A stretch of 64,000 nt of DNA from CBDBBY01 sp965205055 (GCA_965205055.1 OZ242030.1:2046001-2110000); one strand, 5' to 3'. Shown: positions 38,401-47,023, numbered from the stretch's first letter. Program-made: numbers and translations. The notes: generated by a model from the letters alone, not told the origin.

Positions 38401-38867
38401 TTGGCGTTGATCAGATCGCTAATCTGGCCCTGTCTGACGAGCGCTGACGAGCGCGAGCCGCTTGCAGCATCCGCGAAAAGAACCTGGATGTCTCTCCATC
38501 GAACATCCTTGCCGTTCGCTCGATAGGAAGAGCCGTGCTCGCGGGAAATTCTTCGGGCGATTTCAATTCGGTCATCGCCGTTGAATGCAGTGGGCGCCGC
38601 GCGCAAGGAATTGTCGATTTCGAGAACGACTTCAGCGAAGCTGCGAGCAGGTCTTGACGCAGCTCCGGAGAAAATCACGTCTTCCATCGCCTCGCCGCGC
38701 ATGATCGAAGGGCGGTTTTCGCCCATGACCCACCCTATGGCCTCCACGAGGTTGGACTTGCCGCAGCCATTCGGACCGACAATGCCGCTAAGCCCGTCCC
38801 GTATGTCAAATTCCACAGGGTCTACAAAACCCTTGAATCCATTCAGCTTTATCTTTTCGAAGCGCAC
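35412..38867 (-). CDS. smc: Chromosome segregation ATPase SMC
   Basis: About 1151 residues from GTG 38867, where VRFEKIKLNGFKGFVDPVEF matches the family start; the frame also extends 35 codons upstream to 38972. Walker A is VGPNGCGKSN at 30-39. Two long coiled-coil arms flank a hinge about residues 500-630 (ISVAPGFEKAVGAAFGDDLF). The signature and Walker B are LLSGGEQTLTAIALIFAF and VLDEVDAPLDDANVSRF near the C-terminus. SMC with ScpA/ScpB compacts and separates the chromosome. The gap upstream (38868-39258) shows no recognisable gene, although DsbA- or DciA-like genes often lie there in relatives. Confidence 0.95.
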   Translation of the reverse strand: MRFEKIKLNGFKGFVDPVEFDIRDGLSGIVGPNGCGKSNLVEAIGWVMGENRPSIMRGEAMEDVIFSGAASRPARSFAEVVLEIDNSLRAAPTAFNGDDRIEIARRISREHGSSYRANGKDVRWRDIQVLFADAASGSRSSALVRQGQISDLINAKPAARSGVLEDAAGIAGLFQRRREAELKLSATENNLERLQDIIEQHNSRVNSLEKQARQAERYKKLAAQLRDAEAILLCLKWNEAKAAYVAVKSELDEAVGATLLLEAKAAKICGERSEIESTLPRLRLEAGQAEAGLHRLMSEQSAIKEQMTRTRQLIQSLAVQISQIEIDLERESNLCQDATSMIAELEAQKHRLEQAAADHDDKMAVIERELAQFKTKLGDREKTLDREKEQAAALSANLQTAQRRLSDARTELTNSKSRERSVAAEVRREKTKLAEAGACVELAAGEKSNAEKCVERSEHALAESEAARFEAQSDLSKSQSALSEAESRLKALSSECAELRKLLNSTASDEAKILNRISVAPGFEKAVGAAFGDDLFAAEVGASSSSGWKELPAYEDALPLPPGTELLSKHVQAPPLLARRLMQIGLAESSDVDRLQPMLRPGQRIVTKSGDLCRWDGFRTASDDTPNAAALRLSQINRLNELSAKMKEAEAEADKAARSNTECAEKFREISEADKAARVDRRDAEMALAEANRKLAQAEAESGIAKKSLEALSATHVQARSATEGARTALKEAEAAKSNCKDPESASEMLAAVRKEVETARSDLIEASALHDAMKRGQIDRGRHLSQIDNELGPWRLRLNSASDRMAEMTGRKSRLKEEHRDASATPARLEKKRTEIDRQLELAEVRRKQSADALAEMEGLFRKVRASETDANKSLSDARETKARLDAKIESAAAQMDDAAKRITDQCAAPPERIAKQFNVLDECEVQSEEKEVEVNRLRRSLDSLGAVNLRAEQDIADIRRELDELTSECGDLESAVRTLRSSISSLNDEGSERLQSAFMKVDENFTRLFKILFGGGNARLELVRGDDPLDTGIEILCHPPGKRFSTLSLLSGGEQTLTAIALIFAFFLVNPAPICVLDEVDAPLDDANVSRFCDLLKEIASSTKTRFLVITHHSITMSRMDRLFGVTMQERGVSQLVSVDLGEAERFAA

Positions 38868-39258
38868 ACTGCCCGCCCATTTGCCGAGATCTTGCCCGAC
38901 CGGATTATTGGAAAGTTTATACCGGTAGTTGTTCAGCATCGCAATAGAGCGCCAAGTGCTTCGGTTCCGCATTTCGCTTGGGCGAGTTTGCTCTGAACAA
39001 GGGTTTTATTCCTTTCGGGAACTGCGCCCCGCAAATGCAGCGTCAGTTTCGCATTCAACCGCGTCGCCGCAACGCGTTCGACTTCAAACCATCACGACTC
39101 CAACAGGGCATCGAAAGCGAGAAAAATCGGATGCGGCTGGCTCCAAAGCGGCGAATGCCGACCGACATGCAGAATTCATTTCGGTTTTGCATAATCCATG
39201 GTCCGCGTTGGCGCTTCTCAGGCGGCACGTTGGCTGGAACTCATCTGGAATTGACCGA

Positions 39259-40110
39259 TCACGCAATCTTCTTTCCCGCAGTACGGAAGCTCGCTCGAAA
39301 GCTTGTCGGGATCAGGTCTACGTGAGCCTCCAAAGGTGGTCGCAATTCAAATGCCTTTGGCCGCCTTGAAAAGTTCCAAAGCCTAAAGAGCCTCCATTTG
39401 TTGCGGTTTGCCTCGGCGACTTCCAATTCATTTCTGGAAATATGAAACGGAGTGCGTTCCCATCCGTTCGTCGTCTTTACTTCTATCCAGCGGACACGCC
39501 CCTCCGGGGTGAAGCTGGAGATATCGTATCCTGCTCCGTCGCCATCTTCCTGGCTAACCCAGCGCACCTTGCCGGCAAGATCGGCTCTTCCGGCATCCGT
39601 CAGAACGGCCCGCTCATGGTTCAGAACGCGCTTCTCGCCGGCTTCACCCAAAAATCTGTTTCGCTCATCTCTCCCAGCCACATCGAATTTCCGCGCTACG
39701 GCCTGCATCTTCTCCAGCTCGTCGGGCGGAGGAAAATTCTGGAACGTGGGAGGCGGGCCAGTCTGGATAGCTCCCGTCTGACCTGAAGCATCTGAAATGG
39801 CCGCTTGCGCATGCATCAACGAATCTCCCTTCTCTTGAAGTTGCCTGGCTACGGCATCGACAAGTGACATCTGGAAATTGAACGCAGGCTTGTATCCATT
39901 GATCCAAGTCTCTCCCAGCCCCTTCAGAACGGCCGAGATGTTCTGGTGTTTGAATTCAATGGATCCCTTCGTGCGACCGATCTTTTCCCGAAGTGCTCGA
40001 TTGTGGTCCGACTTGTTGTATTTTTTGCTGGAAAGCTCGTCAGCCAGCATAGAGAAATAGTCAGCCACGACGGCATCATTTTCCTCGTCGGTCCATTCCT
40101 TTCCGCTCAT
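39259..40110 (-). CDS. DUF3883 (NgoFVII/McrA-like) restriction-associated nuclease-like protein
   Basis: Two hundred and eighty-three residues. The N-terminal 60 residues are a small DNA-binding-like module (WTDEENDAVVADYFSMLADE, RTKGSIEFKHQNISAVLKGL) common in genes near restriction enzymes. The C-terminal 120 residues form DUF3883: GEAGEKRVLNHER, GYDISSF and RWIEVKTTNGWERTPFHIS. The Asp and Glu-x-Lys of GYDI...IEVKTT are a PD-(D/E)xK nuclease core. A role in cutting foreign or modified DNA is likely but unproven; no methyltransferase or partner subunit is adjacent. Confidence 0.8.
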   Translation of the reverse strand: MSGKEWTDEENDAVVADYFSMLADELSSKKYNKSDHNRALREKIGRTKGSIEFKHQNISAVLKGLGETWINGYKPAFNFQMSLVDAVARQLQEKGDSLMHAQAAISDASGQTGAIQTGPPPTFQNFPPPDELEKMQAVARKFDVAGRDERNRFLGEAGEKRVLNHERAVLTDAGRADLAGKVRWVSQEDGDGAGYDISSFTPEGRVRWIEVKTTNGWERTPFHISRNELEVAEANRNKWRLFRLWNFSRRPKAFELRPPLEAHVDLIPTSFRASFRTAGKKIA

Positions 40111-40324
40111 GGGTCGGTTCTTACATCAATGCGCAGTGAATCGCTCGGATTCTTCTGAAGAATTTTTTGTTCAATAGTTGTGCGTTTTTTTCGAGTTCTA
40201 CCAAAGGCGGAACTTTTACTGCCAAGGCATCAGATAGTCTGTGCATCTGGATTCGGACCATCCGGCTCTCGGATACTGTCGGGCATCGCTTGCTCTTCAA
40301 TCATTGCAGCCAACCGAATTCCCA

Positions 40325-40423
40325 CGGTGATGCAGCGCGCACGGCGCTGTCACCGCTTTCATATGCCTTGGCGGCCAAGCAGGCCGGCTTCGCCGCAGCG
40401 TTCCCGGTCGGGAACGCTTTTTT
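40325..40423 (+). ncRNA. Candidate small RNA: two hairpins plus terminator, no gene upstream
   Basis: The first stem is CGGTGA-(2-nt bulge)-CAGCGC (40325-40338) paired with GCGCTGTCACCG (40344-40355). A small CGGC/GCCG hairpin at 40385-40395 follows, then the terminator at 40398-40423. No plus-strand protein gene precedes the terminator; the nearest gene, DUF3883, runs the other way and starts at 40110. A transcript starting between about 40120 and 40320 is the simplest explanation. The family is unknown. Confidence 0.4.
40398..40423 (+). terminator. Strong orphan rho-independent terminator
   Basis: GCGTTCCC, loop GGTC, GGGAACGC form a perfect 8-bp stem followed by six T. The T-run exists only on the plus strand, so it terminates plus-strand transcription, yet no plus-strand gene ends here. 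Confidence 0.85.
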
Positions 40424-40454
40424 GTTTTCAACCACCTGCGAATCACCTTGTTCA

Positions 40455-40820
40455 TCACCACAGTGAGTTCGTGGCGTGCATGAAACTCTTCACATACTGA
40501 TGGAAAGCGAAGAGCGAGCCCACCTGCTGCCCGGCCCTGTGCCAAACCGATGGGACTAACGGATATGTCCCTTTCCGGTTTTCGTCAAAGGCAGCGAGCT
40601 GCAGCAATGCGTCCTGTGCGATTTCCATGCAGGTCGCATAAAGATCAAGTGCGGCGCTCTGCGGCCTCTCCAGCCGCAAAGTCACATAGAACGACGCGGG
40701 AGAATTCCGCCGGAAAGCAGCCCATTTGCGGATGCCGTAGTATTGGACCCCGAGCCGTCGCATAAATGCTAAACCTGTACAAACGGTTGAACCTGTCGCT
40801 ACAGTACGATATCTTGACAT
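40455..40820 (-). CDS. Hypothetical protein, weak
   Basis: One hundred and twenty-one residues starting MSRYRTVATGSTVCTGLAFM. The second half (SFYVTLRLERPQSAALDLYA, DALLQLAAFDEN, SVWHRAGQQVGSLFAFHQYV) has a protein-like distribution of hydrophobic and charged residues. No family is recognised. A weak purine-rich TAGAAG precedes the ATG at 40820. The frame extends further upstream into sequence antisense to the AT-rich cassette, which is unlikely to be coding. It could be chance. Confidence 0.3.
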   Translation of the reverse strand: MSRYRTVATGSTVCTGLAFMRRLGVQYYGIRKWAAFRRNSPASFYVTLRLERPQSAALDLYATCMEIAQDALLQLAAFDENRKGTYPLVPSVWHRAGQQVGSLFAFHQYVKSFMHATNSLW

Positions 40821-40945
40821 TGCAGAACTTCTAAGGTTGTAACCGGTACAGCAGCCGTGCGAGTTCAGATTATTTCTTGACAATTTTGCGTGCTTGCTTT
40901 CAGTAAGTTGCTCGGATGTCGATTCATGAACGGAAGGGGTGAAAA

Positions 40946-41158
40946 ATGACTGAAAGGGAAATTGAACCACCAGAATATCCAAAAATGCGTTATACAAGAA
41001 ACGGAGAAAGGTTCGTCGATGGTGAAGAATTCTTAAGGAGTAAAACCGGGCAAAGACTGCTGAAAAGTGCGATAAGAATGGAAAGGGCGATAAATGCAAA
41101 ATCTAATTCTCATGAGCAATCCAATTCAGGTAAAAATACGAAAATTGAATTGAAATGA
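40946..41158 (+). CDS. Small hypothetical protein, first gene of AT-rich cassette
   Basis: Seventy residues (MTEREIEPPEYPKMRYTRNG...), charged and probably soluble, preceded by a good ribosome-binding site (GGAAGGGGTGAAAAATG). Its TGA overlaps the ATG of the next gene (ATGA at 41155), so the two are coupled. A TTGACA lies at 40877-40882 with a poor -10. Base composition is clearly more AT-rich than the chromosome around it, indicating recent transfer. No family was recognised. Confidence 0.65.
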   Translation: MTEREIEPPEYPKMRYTRNGERFVDGEEFLRSKTGQRLLKSAIRMERAINAKSNSHEQSNSGKNTKIELK

Positions 41159-41853
41159 GCTTCATTCAATTCGTCGCTCCATTAATCGGCGGTTACTGGT
41201 TTTTACTGACATGCAATTACACAAAGTTCATAGTAAAAGAAGACTCTGGATATCATTTATTTTTCAAATCTTCTATGGCAGCGGTAATTTTCCTCATAGT
41301 TGCAAATGTAACGATTTTTATTGTTAATTTTTTTAGCGATGAAACCACTTCTAGCTTTTTAAAAGCAGCGAGCGAATTGATTCCAAGGGGATTCGATTTT
41401 ACTAGTATTTTAGCGATGTTTATTGGATTTGCACTCGGTTACGTGTTAAATTATTTTTTTTATAATGCAAGTAAAGAGTTGACCCGTGCAGCGGAAGATC
41501 GCGGCAAGTACCTTTTCTTGATGGCACAAGAAGCTTTTGAAAAATCAATGATGATCGAGGTGACACTAAACAGTGGAAAAGTGTATATCGGTTCACCTCT
41601 TAGTGAGATGCCATTTGAAAGTGAATATTTGCGCATGATTCCCTACTTTAGCGGGTATCGTGAAAAGGAAACGAAGAAATTGATTGTTTCGAATGTATAT
41701 GCGGAAGAAATAGAATCAATTCTTACTAAAAATCAAAATGATGATGCTCAAAAATCGTTGCAAAAATTTCGAGTCATTATCTTGACAAACGAAATTGTGT
41801 CGGCAAGGTTATTCTACCCGGAAATTTTCCAGAAGCTTAGTGATAACAAATAG
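41155..41853 (+). CDS. Membrane protein with C-terminal LSm/SH3-like domain, AT-rich
   Basis: Two hundred and thirty-two residues. Three or four hydrophobic helices occupy residues 1-110 (FIQFVAPLIGGYWFLLTC, AAVIFLIVANVTIFIVNFF, FTSILAMFIGFALGYVLNYF). The cytoplasmic part from about 135 reads IEVTLNSGKVYIGSP...YLRMIPYFSGYREKETKKL, the small-barrel pattern of LSm/DUF6338-like domains, ending KFRVIILTNEIVSARLF. The codons are strongly A/T-biased compared with all neighbours, so it was probably acquired. A defence or sensing role is suggested by context only. Confidence 0.7.
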   Translation: MSFIQFVAPLIGGYWFLLTCNYTKFIVKEDSGYHLFFKSSMAAVIFLIVANVTIFIVNFFSDETTSSFLKAASELIPRGFDFTSILAMFIGFALGYVLNYFFYNASKELTRAAEDRGKYLFLMAQEAFEKSMMIEVTLNSGKVYIGSPLSEMPFESEYLRMIPYFSGYREKETKKLIVSNVYAEEIESILTKNQNDDAQKSLQKFRVIILTNEIVSARLFYPEIFQKLSDNK

Positions 41854-42069
41854 AATTTTTTGATTGAATCTAAAATTTACGACGCTTATCAAGTAATTTA
41901 GTCGCGCGAATACTATGTATCATCATTTGGATTTCGGCTGAAGTCCTATTCGGAATAAGCTTTGAACGACTATGCCGTTGACGATATTTGTGTTACAGGT
42001 CAAAAAAAGATCGCTTGGTTCGGGTTTTGCGCTCCTGTCAGCGGATGGAGCGTGGATGTTTCGTCTGAC

Positions 42070-43191
42070 TTAAACTGTTTTCCATGCTCGGTTCAGGGAT
42101 GATGCGCGTATCGCGTCGATGGTTTCTTGAATCCGGCAAGCTTCGGCGAAGTCCGGAAAAGTCGGTTCATTATGCATAATTGCGTTGACGAGACGCGATA
42201 CTTCAATCACTTTGAGGTCATTGAACCCAAGCTGATGGCCGGGCGCCGGGCAGAATCGGTCGTACGGCGGATGGCAGGGACCGGCCTCGATCTTGGTGAA
42301 GCCGCTCTTGCGCCCTCGGGAAGTGCAGACGAGGAGTTCATTCATCCGTTCCTGCGTAAATGAGATGCTTCCTGCGCTGCCGGTCACTTCAAACGACAAG
42401 TCCATCGTACGGCCGGATGCGGCCCAATTCGCTTCGATTGAACCGCCGGCCCCGGACTCGAACCGGATCAGTGCGTGCGCCATATCGTCGACCACGACGG
42501 GCCGCATCTCGCTTGATCCGTTTGAGACCGGGCGTTCCTTGACAATTGTCGTTAGATCGCCCGCGACGTCGGTTATGCGACCGACCAAATGCCTTGCCAA
42601 GGAAACGATATGGCTGCCAAGATCGGCAAGCGCTCCCCCGCCCGCAGAGTCGGTTCGAAACGTGTGCGGCGCCTCGCGGCTTGCGAAATAATCTTCGGCG
42701 TGGCGGCCTCGAAAGCTCGTGATATCCCCGATTTCGCCGTTTTCAATCATCTCGCGCGCAAGCGAGATCAGCGGATTGCTCAAAAAATTGTACCCGACGA
42801 CTGTCTGGACGCCCGCCGCTTCGGCGGCCTGACGCATTCGTCGAGCCGCTTCGCCGTCCGGCGCGAGCGGCTTTTCGCAATAAACCGACTTGCCGCAATT
42901 GATCGCTTCCAGTGCGATCGGTTCATGCAGCAAGTTCGGCGCGGTGATGGCGACGATATCGACATCGTCGGCGGTCGCGAGCGACCTCCAATCGCCGGTC
43001 GAGCGCTCGAAGCCCAATTCGGCTGCATTGCGCGCCGCCGTTCCCTCGTCAATGTCCGCCAGCCAAGCGAGTTCGACCTCCGCGGGAAGATCGAATATTC
43101 CGCGGACGGATCTGAAGGCATTTGCATGGCAGCGCCCCATGAACCCTGCCCCGACAAGGCCGACCCGCAACTTCGGCTTGTTTCCGGCCAA
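42070..43191 (-). CDS. Gfo/Idh/MocA-family sugar/cyclitol oxidoreductase
   Basis: Three hundred and seventy-three residues. The N-terminal Rossmann fold has VGLVGAGFMGRCHANAF, and the catalytic/NADP motif is SVYCEKPLAPDGEAAR about residue 97-112. The C-terminal alpha/beta dimer domain has GGGALADLGSHIVSLARHLV with the conserved Asp and His. Such enzymes oxidise inositol, glucosides or keto-sugars. Its neighbour frcBCA-type transporter at 45.9 kb would suit sugar use, but they are on opposite strands and separated by the thiolase/maiA pair. The substrate is unknown. Confidence 0.88.
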   Translation of the reverse strand: MAGNKPKLRVGLVGAGFMGRCHANAFRSVRGIFDLPAEVELAWLADIDEGTAARNAAELGFERSTGDWRSLATADDVDIVAITAPNLLHEPIALEAINCGKSVYCEKPLAPDGEAARRMRQAAEAAGVQTVVGYNFLSNPLISLAREMIENGEIGDITSFRGRHAEDYFASREAPHTFRTDSAGGGALADLGSHIVSLARHLVGRITDVAGDLTTIVKERPVSNGSSEMRPVVVDDMAHALIRFESGAGGSIEANWAASGRTMDLSFEVTGSAGSISFTQERMNELLVCTSRGRKSGFTKIEAGPCHPPYDRFCPAPGHQLGFNDLKVIEVSRLVNAIMHNEPTFPDFAEACRIQETIDAIRASSLNRAWKTV

Positions 43192-43421
43192 TTTATCCTC
43201 CGCTGCCCTTGAACAATATCCTCGATATGCCGACGAAGGGCGCTCGTGTCCGATTCCGATTGGACAGTTTGCGATTCTGAGGGCCGTAGATTAGTTCAAG
43301 TCGCTGCCGATGGGAATCCGCGCCGAACAAACAACCGTTGCGGCGCGGAAATGCTCAAACCTGCAAGATTATCCCGATCGTGGCTGAAAGCTCGCAATTC
43401 GAACAGGAACTGCAGTCGAAT

Positions 43422-44615
43422 CTAGTGCACCGAACCGCCGATCCACTCGAATGCGACTGCGATGCCTTGGCCCCCGCCGATGCACATTGTCGCAAGCGCC
43501 TTTGAACCGCCGGTTCTTTCCAGTTCGTACAATGCCTTCAACGCAATGATTGCGCCAGTGGCGCCGATTGGGTGCCCCAAGGCTATAGCGCCGCCATTCG
43601 GGTTGACCTTGGCTGGATCGAGTCCAAGATTCTTCGTGACGGCAAGCGCTTGAGCCGCGAATGCTTCATTCGATTCGATGACATCGAAATCGTCAGCGGC
43701 AAGACCAAGTTTCTCGAGCAGTTTTTGGACTGCAGGCACAGGACCAATTCCCATTGTCTCCGGACGCACGCCGGCATGGGCATAGCCCAAAATGCGCGCT
43801 TTCGGCTTGACGCCTGCCTTCTCCGCCGCATCGGCGCGGGCGAGCACGAGGGCGGCAGCGCCGTCGTTGATGCCCGAGGCGTTGCCGGCAGTCACGGTGC
43901 CGTCCTTCATGAATGCCGCGCGGAGCTTGGCAAGACCTTCCGGAGTTGTCTCCTTGGGATGCTCGTCCGTGTCGAATTCCTTCGTTTGCCGCCTTACGCG
44001 CACTTCCACGGGCGTGATCTGCGACTTGAACCGACCTTCCGCAATTGCTGTCGCTGCGCGCGTCTGGCTTTCAAGCGCGAACTCGTCTTGCGCAGTCCTG
44101 TCGATTTGATTCTCTTTCGCGACATTTTCGGCGGTTATTCCCATGTGTCCGGTTCCGAACGGGCAGGTAAGCGCGCCGACCATCATGTCGACCATGCTTG
44201 CGTCGCCCATCTTCTTGCCCCACCGCGCTTCAGGAAGCGCGTAAGGCGAACGACTCATGCTCTCCGCGCCGCCGGCCAAGCCGAACTCCGCATCTCCCAG
44301 CTTTAGTGACTGCGTGACTGAAACTATGGCCTGCAAGCCCGATCCGCACAGCCTGTTGACGTTCATGGCCGGAGTGCTGTCGGGAATGCCGGCGTTCATT
44401 GAAGCGACGCGCGAAAGATACATGTCGCGCGGTTCAGTATTTATGACGTGTCCAATCGCGACGTGCCCGATTCGCTCCGGGTCAACGTCGGACCGCTCCA
44501 TTGCCGCCTTTGCCGCAGTGGCCGCAAGATCGATTGGCGCCACCGGGGCCAATGAACCGCCGAATGTGCCTATCGCGGTTCGCGCGCCGTCAATAACAAC
44601 TATCTCGTCTGACAT
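43422..44615 (-). CDS. Acetyl-CoA C-acetyltransferase (thiolase)
   Basis: Three hundred and ninety-seven residues. The acyl-accepting Cys90 lies in NVNRLCGSGLQA. The second half has GGAIALGHPIGATGA (His) and ATMCIGGGQGIAVAFE (Cys), the full thiolase-II triad. The length and the GAAALVL-type loop fit BktB/AtoB-like biosynthetic or beta-ketoadipyl thiolases. It begins five bases after the maiA stop, so the two are co-transcribed, which hints at a role in aromatic or tyrosine-derived acyl-CoA metabolism rather than PHB synthesis. Confidence 0.92.
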   Translation of the reverse strand: MSDEIVVIDGARTAIGTFGGSLAPVAPIDLAATAAKAAMERSDVDPERIGHVAIGHVINTEPRDMYLSRVASMNAGIPDSTPAMNVNRLCGSGLQAIVSVTQSLKLGDAEFGLAGGAESMSRSPYALPEARWGKKMGDASMVDMMVGALTCPFGTGHMGITAENVAKENQIDRTAQDEFALESQTRAATAIAEGRFKSQITPVEVRVRRQTKEFDTDEHPKETTPEGLAKLRAAFMKDGTVTAGNASGINDGAAALVLARADAAEKAGVKPKARILGYAHAGVRPETMGIGPVPAVQKLLEKLGLAADDFDVIESNEAFAAQALAVTKNLGLDPAKVNPNGGAIALGHPIGATGAIIALKALYELERTGGSKALATMCIGGGQGIAVAFEWIGGSVH

Positions 44616-44620
44616 TTTTC

Positions 44621-45256
44621 TTACTCCGAAGGTTTGTGTAGATCAGGGTGCGCCGCCGCAAATTCCTCGATTCGTTCCAGTTCGGCTGCAATCGCGGCAA
44701 CGCGTTCAAGGTTATCAATCCGGCCTCCCCAGCGCTTCATATTGTAGACTTGGGGAACAAGGCAGATATCGGCCATCGTGACTTGATCGCCGTGGCAATA
44801 TCGCCCCGACCGGGAATCGTCCAGCAGTTTATCCACTGCTTCCAGCCCTTTCGGGATGAACGATTTCATCCATTCATCCATCGCAATCTTGCCGCCGGAC
44901 GCCTCGACCGCATGCCGAGCGACGGAAAGATTGCAAACCGGATGAATTTCCATGGCGATGGCATAGGATATCGTCCGCACCCTCGCACGTCCCGCGGGAT
45001 CGCCCGGAAGAAAACATGCTTTTCCCGAGTCATTCAAATATTCCACAATCGCAAGTGATTGCGTCAATACGATGTCGTCGATTTCCAGCACAGGAACGAG
45101 TCCTTGGGGATTGACGGCTAGATACGCCTCGGACCTCTGAGCGCCGTCAAGCAGATCAACAGAAACGGATTCGTAAGGCAAGCTCGCCAGATTCAGAGCA
45201 ATCCTCACCCTGTAAGCGGCGGAGGATCGCCAGTAGTCGTGCAGGATTGGTGCCAT
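44621..45256 (-). CDS. maiA: Maleylacetoacetate isomerase (zeta-class glutathione S-transferase)
   Basis: Two hundred and eleven residues from ATG 45256 (MAPILHDYWRSSAAYRVRIA). The N-terminal thioredoxin fold carries the zeta-class SSxxYRVRIALN motif and NPQGLVPVLEIDD. The C-terminal helical domain has HPVCNLSVARHAVE and VTMADICLVPQVYNMKRW. It isomerises maleylacetoacetate or maleylpyruvate to the fumaryl form with glutathione. The fumarylacetoacetase-family gene at 50.2 kb is the logical next enzyme, although it is in another operon. It is in an operon with the thiolase downstream. Confidence 0.9.
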   Translation of the reverse strand: MAPILHDYWRSSAAYRVRIALNLASLPYESVSVDLLDGAQRSEAYLAVNPQGLVPVLEIDDIVLTQSLAIVEYLNDSGKACFLPGDPAGRARVRTISYAIAMEIHPVCNLSVARHAVEASGGKIAMDEWMKSFIPKGLEAVDKLLDDSRSGRYCHGDQVTMADICLVPQVYNMKRWGGRIDNLERVAAIAAELERIEEFAAAHPDLHKPSE

Positions 45257-45985
45257 TCGACCTCGCAATTGGGCAGCTGGTTTCGCTCGGCAAAGGAATC
45301 GGCCTCGACGCAAGCGATGCTTGCAATAGAAGCGTTTCCAGGAAAGTTCCATATCGCAATTCGCAAGTCCAATGAAAAAAGTCAAAAATTTTCGACTGCC
45401 ATGCTGCGGAGCAGCAACTTGTCAGAGTTGCACGTTGAGCGCAGGAATGACGGCATTTCCGGCAGGCAATCCGTGGCCGCATTAGGGTCCACGCTTATCC
45501 GATGAATTGCCGGACTCCGAACTGTTCGTTCTGCGAGGGGTGAATGCCCGAACAGTTCCGGAAGGAGCGGCAAAACGTCTGCCCTGAACGCCGGGCGACG
45601 GAGGCACGAAAAATGTGATTCATCCACTCGTCCAAGAAGTTCGGCGAATTGCGCCGCCAAAACCGAACCCCGCGGATGCAAGTAGATTCAATGGCAAAAT
45701 CAGGATGCTGCTCGCGCATCGTCCGGAGATCCGGCGATCTCATCCGAGTTCAACCGCTGCAGCTCTCGCGGGACCGTCTTTCAACGTCAATCGCGATGAT
45801 GAATTCGTACAAAAGCGCATTCGCGTCCTCCGTTTGATATTCTTGGCGTATAGTTGACATTACAACTTATTGAATTTAGCCCCATGGTTCATGCATGCCG
45901 AGCGGGACACTCGGCAAGGTCCGCGAATTCAATGACAAGTTGATGCATGCGGAAATTGAAAAAGCACAACAAGGAGGATTACTGG
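45257..45985. other. Intergenic, no gene supported
   Basis: It lies between maiA (minus) and the sugar-binding protein gene (plus). Short frames on both strands look random. AGTTGACATTACAACTTATT at about 45852 includes a consensus -35 box and may belong to the transporter promoter, but a good -10 is missing. Confidence 0.4.
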
Positions 45986-47023
45986 ATGTCCATGGTTCAA
46001 AAATCGATTATCGCGGCGGTCGTAGGTGCCGCGGCAAGCTTTGCGGTTGTCGGCACCCCAGCCGCGGCGGATGGTCATGCGATCGTCGGACTCATCACGA
46101 AGACGGATACAAACCCGTTTTTCGTCAAAATGCGCGAGGGCGCTGCCGCTCGCGCGGATGAGCTCGGCGTCGAACTCCGCACATTCGCCGGACGATACGA
46201 CGGCGACAACGAGGCTCAGATTTCTGCTATTGAAAGCTTGGTCGCCGCCGGCGCGAAAGGGATTCTGATTACGCCTTCCGACCCCGCCGCGCTTGCCGAC
46301 ACAGTCGCCCGCGCCCGCGCCGAAGGCCTGCTTGTGATTGCGCTTGACACGCCTTTCGATCCGGCAGACGCCGCGGATGCGACTTTCGCGACGGACAATT
46401 TTCGCGCCGGAGTGTTGATTGGCGAATGGGCGAAAGCGAAAATGGGAGCTGACGCCGCGAACGCGAAAATCGCGACGCTTGACCTTTCCGAAGCGCAAAT
46501 CACGGTCGACGTGCTTCGCAATCAGGGCTTCCTGCAAGGCTTCGGAGTCGACGTGAAAGACGTCAACAGAATGTATGACGAGGACGACCCCCGCATCGTC
46601 GGCAGCGGCTCGACGCGCGGGTCAGAGGAAGGCGGGCGCACCTCGATGGAAAGCCTCCTTCAGCGCGACCCGGACATAAACCTCGTTCATACCATCAACG
46701 AGCCCGCAGCGGCCGGAGCGTATGAAGCGCTGAAGGCGTTCGGCAAGGAGGACGATGTTCTCATCGTATCGGTCGACGGCGGCTGCCCGGGCGTGCAGAA
46801 CGTGGCGGATGGCGTCATCGGCGCGACGTCCATGCAGTTCCCGTTGTTGATGGCCTCCCTCGGGGTTGAAGCAGTCGTAAAGTTCATGGAAACCGGCGAG
46901 AAGCCTGAGCCGAGCCCGGGATTGGACTTCTTCAACACTGGCGTGACCTTGATCACGGATGAGCCTGTGGACGGCGTGCCTTCGATCAGTTCGGCCGAAG
47001 GCCTCGAACAGTGCTGGGGCTGA
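45986..47023 (+). CDS. Sugar ABC transporter substrate-binding protein (FrcB/RbsB type)
   Basis: Three hundred and forty-five residues. The signal peptide is KSIIAAVVGAAASFAVVG...AAADG. The mature periplasmic-binding-protein type-1 fold opens VGLITKTDTNPFFVKMREGA. GAKGILITPSDPAAL and VALDTPFDP-like strands fit the fructose-binding FrcB of rhizobia, which also takes ribose and mannose. AAGGAGG precedes ATG 45986. The permease and ATPase genes follow (order B-C-A). A perfect 11-bp stem-loop at 47045-47071 separates it from the permease and probably sets the excess of binding protein. Confidence 0.92.
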   Translation: MSMVQKSIIAAVVGAAASFAVVGTPAAADGHAIVGLITKTDTNPFFVKMREGAAARADELGVELRTFAGRYDGDNEAQISAIESLVAAGAKGILITPSDPAALADTVARARAEGLLVIALDTPFDPADAADATFATDNFRAGVLIGEWAKAKMGADAANAKIATLDLSEAQITVDVLRNQGFLQGFGVDVKDVNRMYDEDDPRIVGSGSTRGSEEGGRTSMESLLQRDPDINLVHTINEPAAAGAYEALKAFGKEDDVLIVSVDGGCPGVQNVADGVIGATSMQFPLLMASLGVEAVVKFMETGEKPEPSPGLDFFNTGVTLITDEPVDGVPSISSAEGLEQCWG

